A stretch of 15,970 bases of DNA. Origin: Rubrivivax sp. Lineage in GTDB: Bacteria > Pseudomonadota > Gammaproteobacteria > Burkholderiales > Burkholderiaceae_C. Under the pieces are notes generated by a model. It was not told where the DNA came from, ran no database searches, and saw only the letters and a program-made list of their open reading frames with translations. The translations under genes were made by a program, and so were the position numbers. The DNA is taken from NCBI GenBank assembly GCA_030693565.1, contig JAUYAJ010000401.1:1-15970 (forward strand), read 5' to 3'. Below are positions 7,109 through 15,970 of the stretch, one piece after another. How positions within the stretch are numbered: the stretch's first letter is position 1; each line of letters begins with the position of its first letter.

Positions 7109-8435
7109 GCGCCGCAGAGCTCGCGCCTGGGCCTTCTTGCTGGCCGCCCTGCTGGCAGCCAGCAGCGTCGCCGGCAGCACCTTCCCGCCACCAACCCCGG
7201 AACCGTCTTCCAGCAAGGACATGGTCATGACAACCGCCAGTAGCTACCCGGTTCGCTTCGCGAGCACCCGTCGCGATTCCGCACTTCCGGTGGTCACGAC
7301 GGCCACCGGCAAGGTCGCGTGGTCAAAGGAAATGGGCAAAGCCACGCACGCCGACTGGCCACCGACAGTGCTCATCTGGGGCCAGCGCGTGCTGGTCGCT
7401 TCGGCGCCGGACATGGTGATGTTCGACGCTCAAGGTCAGGCGCTCTGGACGCGTCCGAAGCAGATCGGTACGCCGCTCGCCGTGGCGCAAGGCAACCTGT
7501 ACTTCAAGGCACGCAGCAGTTTCCTTGAGGCGCTGGACGCAAGCGATCAAACGGTGCTGCGCGAGGCCCCTTTCCCGGGCGCCATGTCGTCCGCCGTCAC
7601 GGTCGACCTGTTCTGGCCGCAGGAACACGACTTCATCGCCGTACTGACCGAGCCAGGCGACGGAGAAGTCTCGGACGGCGATGAGCCCGACGCGCCACTC
7701 GACCCGCCGCACACCCTCGTGCTGCGCAACCGATACCCGACGACCTACGGCGACTGGCAAATCGCGTTGCCCGGACTGCAGAAGCTGGCGCCGCTGTTGG
7801 TGCCCGAACGCCAGGTGGTGGCGCTGATGTTCGACGCACTGGTGCGTGTCGATGCCACGAACGCCACGGAGATCTCGCGCTTCAAGGTGCCGCTGGCCAC
7901 CCTGGCTGAATGGAGCGTCGACACGGACGAGGTCTACTGCTTCACCGGCTACGTCGGGCCGGCCCCGGGCGACAGCAAGGTCTTGCTGGCGCTGTCCGCC
8001 GCCGGCGAGGAGCTCTGGCGCTGGGTCGACCCCGAAGGCACTGACACCTGGGCCGTGCGCCAGCCACCGATCCGCGCCAAAGGCGGGCGCGTCTACGCGT
8101 TGACGCAGGGCCGCGTGCTCGCGGTCGAGCAGGGCAAACTCGTCTGGCAGTACGACACGCGCAGCGACAGCCTGCAGCACGGCGCGAAGGTCGACTCCGG
8201 CAGCTTCGAGATCAAGGATGGCCGCCTGCTCGCGACCGGCAGCCTGCGCCATGGCTCGGTGCTCGGCGACGGCTCACTGCTCGTCACCGGCGGCAAGACA
8301 CTGCATCACCTGAGCGCTGACGGCCGCAAGCTGTTCTCGGTCAGCGTCGATTCGGACATCCTGAGCCCACCAGCGGTCGACGAGCACGGGCACATTTACG
8401 TCGCCACGGCCACGCACCTGGTGCGCATCGACTGA
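7092..8435 (+). CDS. Exported PQQ-like beta-propeller protein, candidate immunity/accessory protein
   Basis: I start this at ATG 7092 (447 aa) because it gives a clean signal peptide: MWASYRRRRAR, a hydrophobic stretch at residues 13-27, then cleavage near SVAG at about 28. A G-rich ribosome binding site (GGGGGGCGG, 7079-7087) precedes it. ATGs at 7068 and 7074 would only add charged or glycine residues. There is no lipobox cysteine, so a soluble periplasmic protein is expected, with a proline-rich linker (FPPPTPEPSS) after cleavage. The rest carries repeated PQQ-type propeller blades, e.g. VLVASAPDMVMFDAQGQALW, GGRVYALTQGRVLAVEQGKLVW and GHIYVATATHLVRID. The PQQ cofactor is not expected; such repeats usually serve as scaffolds (BamB-like). 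The start overlaps the end of the giant gene by 17 nt in another frame, so translation is probably coupled. Pairing of a secreted peptidase candidate with a periplasmic partner suggests immunity or an accessory role; unproven. Confidence 0.85.
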   Translation: MWASYRRRRARAWAFLLAALLAASSVAGSTFPPPTPEPSSSKDMVMTTASSYPVRFASTRRDSALPVVTTATGKVAWSKEMGKATHADWPPTVLIWGQRVLVASAPDMVMFDAQGQALWTRPKQIGTPLAVAQGNLYFKARSSFLEALDASDQTVLREAPFPGAMSSAVTVDLFWPQEHDFIAVLTEPGDGEVSDGDEPDAPLDPPHTLVLRNRYPTTYGDWQIALPGLQKLAPLLVPERQVVALMFDALVRVDATNATEISRFKVPLATLAEWSVDTDEVYCFTGYVGPAPGDSKVLLALSAAGEELWRWVDPEGTDTWAVRQPPIRAKGGRVYALTQGRVLAVEQGKLVWQYDTRSDSLQHGAKVDSGSFEIKDGRLLATGSLRHGSVLGDGSLLVTGGKTLHHLSADGRKLFSVSVDSDILSPPAVDEHGHIYVATATHLVRID

Positions 8436-8763
8436 CTTGACAGCGATGGGCTGCGCCACCTCGACGCCCGGCTGTTCCGGGAGCAGCGGCGATGATGTTC
8501 AGTTTGCCGCCGCAGTGCGGGCCGGGCACTACAGCCCCGTGCGACAACGGCGCACCAGCAAAGACCGCCATGTCCGCCACTCATGTCGCGGCCATCACCC
8601 GGCCCATCACCAAGGAATGACGCGGCACCAAATGGGTTGGCCCCCACCCTTCGGCAACGTGATCAGCGTGGCCGCCCGGCACCTTCGCTGTCGGGAACCT
8701 TTACACATCCAGCGCCCCGGCCGTGGTGGGCAGTGCAGCCTCGCGCCTAGGAGCGTGGGCGGC
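8436..8763. other. Intergenic region between cassette and Bug gene, no gene called
   Basis: These 328 nt separate the converging propeller gene and the Bug-family gene. I see no convincing gene. A 42-codon reading at 8492-8620 on the plus strand and several short minus-strand readings have no recognisable motif or ribosome binding site. A short hairpin (CCCGG/CCGGG with 5-nt loop, 8467-8481) follows the propeller gene by about 31 nt and could help termination, but no T-run follows. Another 5-bp inverted repeat is at 8514-8530. The region may be the right-hand scar of the accessory segment. Confidence 0.4.
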
Positions 8764-9732
8764 TCACTGGGCCTCGATCTTCGCGTCCTTGATCGCCTTG
8801 GCCCACTTCAGGGTTTCGCGCTGGTTGCGCTGGGCCAGCGCCTCGGGCGTGCCCGGGTCGATGGCAAAGCCGTTGGCCGCGAAGCGCTCCTGCAGGTCTT
8901 TGCTGTTGGCCGCGGCGTTGATCGCCTGGTTCAGCCGCGCGATCACCTCGGGCGGCGTGCCGGCCGGCGCAAACACCGCGAAGTAGGCGATCAGCTCATA
9001 GTCCTTCAAGCCCAGTGCTTCGTTCACCGTGGGCAGCTCGGGCACCGCGGCGGCGCGCTGGGTCGACGTGACGGCCAGGCCGCGAATCTTGCCCGCCTTG
9101 TGCTGCGGCACGGTGACGCCGAAGTCGGCGGTGAACATCATCACCTGACCACCGATCAGGTCGGTCATGGCGGCCGGGCCGCTCTTGTAGGGGATGTGGT
9201 TCAACTGCATGCCCGCCATGCTGGCCAGCATCTCGCTGGACACCAGTTGCGAGGTGCTGGCACTGGCAAAGGTGACCATGCCGGGCTTGGACTTGGCCAG
9301 GTCGACAAACTCCTTGAGAGTCTTGGCGGGGACATCGTTGTTCACCGTCAGCATCAGCGGCACCGAGCCCAGGAAGCCCACCGGCACGAAAGCCGTGTCC
9401 TGGTCATAAGGCAGCTTCTTCATCAGGAATTTCAGCGCCGCGTTGGTGCTGTTGGTGCCCACCAGAATGGTGTAGCCGTCGGCGGGCGCCTTGGCCACCG
9501 CATCGGCGCCCAGCAAGCCGTTGGCGCCGGGCTTGTTGTCGATGATCACCTGCTGCCCAAGCGACTGCGACATCTTTTCGGCAAAAGCGCGGCCGATCTG
9601 GTCGGTGGCGCTGCCGGCGGCAAACGGCACGATGGCCTTGATCGGCTTGTTGGGATAAGGCTGGGCCTGAACGGCCGCGGCGCACAGCCAGATGGAGGAC
9701 AAGGCGGCCAGCCGGCGGATGGTCAAAGACAT
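8764..9732 (-). CDS. Bug/TctC-family tripartite tricarboxylate transporter substrate-binding protein
   Basis: A 322-aa protein with a Sec signal peptide (MSLTIRRLAA..., cleavage after AVQA, residue 23) and the mature start QPYPNKPI, which is characteristic of the family. Other hallmarks are KAIVPFAAGSATD near residue 32, a GQQVIIDNKPGANG segment, LPYDQDTAFVPV, the HIPYKSG segment and the FAPAGTPPEV segment. Length is normal. These periplasmic proteins bind carboxylates or other small organic molecules and are greatly expanded in Burkholderiales; many are not beside transporter membrane genes, as here. A GGAG ribosome binding site lies 8 nt before the ATG. It is the third gene of an apparent minus-strand operon after the AtuA-like pair, with a 94-nt gap, so its ligand is probably the substrate of that pathway. 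Ligand unknown. Confidence 0.95.
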   Translation of the reverse strand: MSLTIRRLAALSSIWLCAAAVQAQPYPNKPIKAIVPFAAGSATDQIGRAFAEKMSQSLGQQVIIDNKPGANGLLGADAVAKAPADGYTILVGTNSTNAALKFLMKKLPYDQDTAFVPVGFLGSVPLMLTVNNDVPAKTLKEFVDLAKSKPGMVTFASASTSQLVSSEMLASMAGMQLNHIPYKSGPAAMTDLIGGQVMMFTADFGVTVPQHKAGKIRGLAVTSTQRAAAVPELPTVNEALGLKDYELIAYFAVFAPAGTPPEVIARLNQAINAAANSKDLQERFAANGFAIDPGTPEALAQRNQRETLKWAKAIKDAKIEAQ

Positions 9733-9826
9733 CGGGATTCTCCAGAAGGGAACAGGTGGATCAGGTGAACGCGGCGCGCCCTTCGAACCGCAGGACGACG
9801 GCGCAGGCGCATGGGAGGCGCAAAGT

Positions 9827-10147
9827 CTACGGGGTTTCAGCGGCCGTCAGCGGCAGCGCCAGGACGGCCGAGCTGAGCGTCTTGCCATGCGCATCCAGCG
9901 CCAGCGACCGCGTCACACCACCGGCCAGCGCGTCGTGCAGCACGAAGTGCAGTGCCCCCAGATGCGGCAGTGGGTAGCGGTCCACCCGCCCCTGCACGAT
10001 GCCGCCGTAGACCGAGCGCACCTGTTCGGCCGACAGCAGCCGCTCGATCACCGGGTAAGCGGCCGGATCCAGCGCGATCACGCTGAGCGTGGCGCGATTG
10101 CCCTTGTCGCCCGAGCGGGCGATCGCGATGTCTCGCAGCGTCTTCAT
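9827..10147 (-). CDS. AtuA-related small protein (C-terminal AtuA domain as separate gene)
   Basis: A 106-aa protein starting MKTLRDIAIARSGDKGN. The ARSGDKGNRATLSVIA motif, followed by VDRYPLPHLGALHFVLHDALAGG and LALDAHGKT, is the signature of the small AtuA-related domain that in longer AtuA proteins is fused behind the large domain. Here it is its own gene, 34 nt after the large AtuA-like gene on the same strand. The start at 10147 is chosen because residues from MKTL onward match the family; an open reading frame runs further upstream but only as a shadow of the large gene. The two proteins presumably form one enzyme or complex. AtuA was named from acyclic terpene utilisation in Pseudomonas; its biochemical role is not settled. 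Confidence 0.88.
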   Translation of the reverse strand: MKTLRDIAIARSGDKGNRATLSVIALDPAAYPVIERLLSAEQVRSVYGGIVQGRVDRYPLPHLGALHFVLHDALAGGVTRSLALDAHGKTLSSAVLALPLTAAETP

Positions 10148-10181
10148 GGCTTCGTTCCGGCCGTTTTCACCAGGCTCACCA

Positions 10182-11540
10182 TCAGGCCACCAGCACGCGG
10201 TACTGCGTTTGAACCACTGCCCGTGGCACCAGCACCGACGCCGCGGCCACCACCTCGCGCACGCTGGTGTTGACGCCGCCGCCGGCCGCCGGGCCGTTGA
10301 GATACAGCGCCTCGACCTCGTGGCCCACCCACTCGGCCTGGGCCCGGCTGGTGCAACGCAGCGCCAGCCGCACACGCACTTCAGCCGGCACCTGCGCAGC
10401 GCCATGGCGCGGCGCGCCACCGCCATGCATCGCATTCACACCGACCAGTTCGGCCCGGCGTTCCAGACCGTCCAGGCCTGCACGCACCAGCCGGTGCTGC
10501 AGGATGTCCAGCGCCAGTTCGCCGCGCGCTTGCGCGCCAGGGCCGGCATACGAGATCTGGCCCTCGCCGATGAAGCCGTCGCGATAGCCCAGCGTGGCCT
10601 TCAGCGCGTCGGGCCGCAGCCTGCCGGCGCCGCCGCTCACCGCCACCCGGTCGGGACCCAGTTCGTGCAATCGCACGGCGCTGAAGTCGGCCACCACGTC
10701 GGGCTGGATGTAGCGCGCCGGGTCTTCGATCTCGTAGAGCAATTGCGCGGTGCAGGTCAGCCGATCGACGCGGCCGCCGGTGCCCGCCAGTTTGGTGATG
10801 ACGGCCGCACCATCGGCGTCGACCTCGGCGAACGGAAAGCCCACGTCGTGCAGGCCCGGCACGTCGAAGGCGCCGGGGTCGGCAATGTAGCCGCCGCTGA
10901 CCTGGGCGGCACATTCCAGCAGATGGCCGACGACGATGCCCTGCCCCAAGCGCGACCAGTCATCGGCCGCCCAGCCGAAATGGTGCATCAGCGGCGCCAG
11001 GAACAGCGCCGGGTCGGCGACGCGGCCGCACAGCACCACCTCGGCCCCGCTGGCCAGCGCCGGCAGCAGCGCATCGGCGCCAAGGTAGGCGTTGGCCGAC
11101 ACCAGCTGCTGCTGCAGCGCCGACCAGGGCGGACCGCCGTCGAGCAGCGCCGGCTGCTGCGCCCGCACCCAGTCCAGCACATCGTCACCCGTCACCACCG
11201 CCACCCGAAGGCCGTGCAAGCCCAGTGCGCGCGCGACTTCAAGCACCGCCTGGCCAGCGCCCTCGGGGTTGGCCGCGCCCATGTTGGTGATGATGCGCGT
11301 GCCCTGCGCCACACAGGCCGGCAACACCGCCTGCATGCGCGCTGTCAGAAGCGGGTCAAAGCCGGCGGCCGGGTCGTGCAGGCGGCGCAACTGCGCCAGC
11401 GCAATCGTGCGCTCGGCCAGGCACTCGAACACCAGCGCGTTCAGTCCAGCGTGTTGCGCCAGTGCCTGTGCGGGGTCGATGCGGTCGCCGGAATAACCGG
11501 CGCCAGCACCAATGCGAAAGGGACTCATCGGCGCAAGCAT
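10182..11540 (-). CDS. AtuA-like protein (acyclic terpene utilisation AtuA family, DUF1446)
   Basis: A 452-aa cytoplasmic protein. The N-terminus FRIGAGAGYSGDRIDPA, the ITNMGAANPEGAG segment near residue 135-150, GADALLPALASGAEVVLCGRVADPALFLAP, GGYIADPG and GGRVDRLTCTAQLLYEIEDP are hallmarks of the large AtuA domain. It lacks the SGDKGN small domain, which is supplied by the next gene. The start is uncertain: ATG 11540 is the longest; ATG 11528 (MSPFRIGAG) gives the usual family N-terminus and is equally likely. Neither has a clear ribosome binding site. Family members occur in terpenoid, leucine/isovalerate-type and other acyl-CoA catabolic clusters, so a role in degrading a branched or aromatic organic acid imported through the Bug protein is plausible. 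An inverted repeat lies just upstream, in the leader. Confidence 0.9.
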   Translation of the reverse strand: MLAPMSPFRIGAGAGYSGDRIDPAQALAQHAGLNALVFECLAERTIALAQLRRLHDPAAGFDPLLTARMQAVLPACVAQGTRIITNMGAANPEGAGQAVLEVARALGLHGLRVAVVTGDDVLDWVRAQQPALLDGGPPWSALQQQLVSANAYLGADALLPALASGAEVVLCGRVADPALFLAPLMHHFGWAADDWSRLGQGIVVGHLLECAAQVSGGYIADPGAFDVPGLHDVGFPFAEVDADGAAVITKLAGTGGRVDRLTCTAQLLYEIEDPARYIQPDVVADFSAVRLHELGPDRVAVSGGAGRLRPDALKATLGYRDGFIGEGQISYAGPGAQARGELALDILQHRLVRAGLDGLERRAELVGVNAMHGGGAPRHGAAQVPAEVRVRLALRCTSRAQAEWVGHEVEALYLNGPAAGGGVNTSVREVVAAASVLVPRAVVQTQYRVLVA

Positions 11541-11550
11541 TTCATGCCGT

Positions 11551-11591
11551 GCCCACCCTGCCTAGCGGTGCGGACCCGTAGGCGGGTGGGC
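11551..11591 (-). promoter_or_regulatory. Strong inverted repeat just upstream of the AtuA-like gene
   Basis: Bases 11551-11564 and 11579-11591 form 13 base pairs with one unpaired T at 11559 and a 14-nt loop. It lies 10 nt upstream of the ATG at 11540, that is, in the place of the ribosome binding site and leader of the minus-strand operon. It may be an operator for a regulator or an mRNA structure controlling translation. No regulator gene is visible in the window. Confidence 0.45.
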
Positions 11592-11643
11592 CACGGTCAC
11601 ATCGAGCAGGTTGATCGCCCTACCGTGGTGCTGCGGGAACTTG

Positions 11644-11700
11644 CATGCCGGACTCATTGCCCTGGCAAGACCCCATCGTTCTCTGGGCAGGGCAGGCATG
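11644..11700. promoter_or_regulatory. Two-block inverted repeat in the divergent intergenic region
   Basis: The continuous right arm 11688-11700 (CAGGGCAGGCATG) pairs with two left blocks, CATGCC (11644-11649) and TGCCCTG (11658-11664), separated by 8 nt. This gives 13 pairs around a 23-nt loop, between the divergent AtuA operon and the cysteine hydrolase gene. It is a candidate operator or leader structure. No clear -35/-10 pair was found in 11541-11830. Confidence 0.25.
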
Positions 11701-11830
11701 AAGTGCTAGCCTGTTCCACCCGTTCTGCGATCAAGGCGAGCCTGCTGCAGGCACCCTCCCGTGCTCCTTTGGTTGCGTGACGATCGTCCGCCAACCGGCC
11801 TGGTCCGAGCAGGTCCAACAGGAGAGCGAA

Positions 11831-12382
11831 ATGCCGCTGAAACAGGGATCGCTGACAGACCGGGTCATGCAAATCCTCATGCGCGAGGGTTCGATCGTGG
11901 CGGGCATGGTGATCGACGAGCAGGGATCGAGCCATGGGCAAACGGCCGCACAGGCGCTCATGCTCACCAAGTTGACCCAGTGGTACTGCCCGATCATCCT
12001 CGTGGAGCAGAACCCGCCGTTGCGGCTGCACACGGGCAATCTGGCCCCGCCGGCCACGAGGCGAACCATCAGCGAGTTGCGGTCGGTGGCGGGTGGGCGC
12101 GCCAAACGTGTCATCAAAGGCTACTTCAATGCGATGGTCCAGACAGACCTCGACGAGAAGCTGGCGGCGGAGAACATCGCCTACGTCGTCATCATGGGGC
12201 AACAGACCAACTGCTGCGTGCGCTGCACAGCCATCGGCGCCAGCGACATCGACCGCCAAGCCCACCCGGGCCTTGTCCAGAACAACATCCGCGTCCTGAG
12301 TGCGCTGAGTCTGATGTTCAGCACCTATCCAAGCCGCGACTTCCTGGATCACCCGATGGTGGAGATCTATGCCGATGCGTGA
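11831..12382 (+). CDS. Isochorismatase-like cysteine hydrolase
   Basis: A 183-aa protein from ATG 11831, chosen because AGGAGAG lies 4 nt before it; an in-frame ATG at 11777 would add 18 residues without a ribosome binding site. The fold is recognised from the first-strand aspartate in AGMVIDEQG (D29), a lysine in RVIKGYFNAM (K96) followed by the TDLDEKLAAENIAYVVIMG helix-strand unit, and the nucleophile motif QTNCCVRCTA (C129 in CV..TA). D29, K96 and C129 form the standard triad. The segment after the nucleophile (about 137-183) is less like the usual family, and an expected small-residue-rich helix is replaced by DRQAHPGLVQNN. Family members hydrolyse nicotinamide, N-carbamoyl compounds, isochorismate and others; no substrate can be named. 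No signal peptide is seen. The gene is monocistronic, divergent from the AtuA operon and convergent with the UvrA-like gene. Confidence 0.8.
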   Translation: MPLKQGSLTDRVMQILMREGSIVAGMVIDEQGSSHGQTAAQALMLTKLTQWYCPIILVEQNPPLRLHTGNLAPPATRRTISELRSVAGGRAKRVIKGYFNAMVQTDLDEKLAAENIAYVVIMGQQTNCCVRCTAIGASDIDRQAHPGLVQNNIRVLSALSLMFSTYPSRDFLDHPMVEIYADA

Positions 12383-12399
12383 TGCAGCGACGCGTGGCC

Positions 12400-15970
<3,571 letters not shown>

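Noticed and set aside
7092..7180. Tat signal peptide on the propeller protein because of the RRRR run
   Set aside because: The (S/T)RRxFLK consensus is absent; a Sec-type signal with a basic n-region explains it.
8492..8620. 42-codon plus-strand reading in the intergenic region
   Set aside because: No recognisable motif, no ribosome binding site, and short enough to arise by chance.
8341..8647. Possible small PAAR-like or transposase relic on the minus strand after the propeller gene
   Set aside because: Short readings such as GAPLSHGAVVPG superficially recall PAAR-type sequence, but no consistent pattern of the domain follows and the frame overlaps the propeller gene.
8437..9768. Long plus-strand open frame across the intergenic region and the Bug gene
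   Set aside because: Most of it is antisense to an unmistakable Bug-family protein, and the sequence has the Arg/Gly/His bias of a shadow frame.
10089..11780. Plus-strand open frame opposite the AtuA-like gene
   Set aside because: Antisense to a well-recognised AtuA family protein; no motif or ribosome binding site.
12383..12399. Bidirectional terminator between the convergent hydrolase and UvrA-like genes
   Set aside because: The 17-nt gap holds no hairpin with a T-run on either strand.

Overview
The window looks like chromosomal DNA of a high-GC betaproteobacterium, most likely of the Burkholderiales. This rests on the very GC-rich coding sequence, a Bug/TctC-type solute-binding protein beside an AtuA-like gene pair, and a tandem-duplicated UvrA-like protein. 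No rRNA, tRNA or CRISPR array was seen.

Layout, left to right. (1) 1-2550, plus strand: the last 77 codons of a nitrilase-superfamily (carbon-nitrogen) hydrolase, then a secreted metallo-beta-lactamase-fold hydrolase and, 18 nt later, an M20 amidohydrolase; these two probably share a transcript. (2) About 2700-8435, plus strand: an accessory segment. It opens with a degraded IS3-family transposase tail and a perfect 9-bp hairpin. A tightly packed three-gene cassette follows: a 126-aa protein with a TTG start, a 1225-aa multidomain protein with a zinc-metallopeptidase motif (HELGH followed by GLWDEY), and an exported PQQ-like beta-propeller protein whose start overlaps the end of the giant gene. 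Hand counts of a few 60-base lines give about 55-63% GC here against about 70-72% in flanking genes. My best reading is an effector cassette, probably of a type VI secretion system, with a candidate periplasmic immunity or accessory protein. No VgrG, PAAR, Hcp or other secretion gene is visible, so that assignment is inference.

(3) 8764-11540, minus strand: an apparent operon of an AtuA-like large protein, an AtuA-related small protein and a Bug-family periplasmic binding protein, read in that order. It suggests uptake and catabolism of an organic acid or acyl compound. The leader holds a strong inverted repeat. (4) 11831-12382, plus strand: an isochorismatase-like cysteine hydrolase, divergent from the AtuA operon. 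(5) 12400 to beyond the right edge, minus strand: a UvrA-like protein whose visible part holds the end of one UvrA unit followed by a complete second unit. It converges on the isochorismatase-like gene with 17 nt between the stops.

The flanking genes read as ordinary housekeeping and catabolic functions. The most unusual content is the 3046-8435 cassette next to the transposase relic, then the double UvrA.
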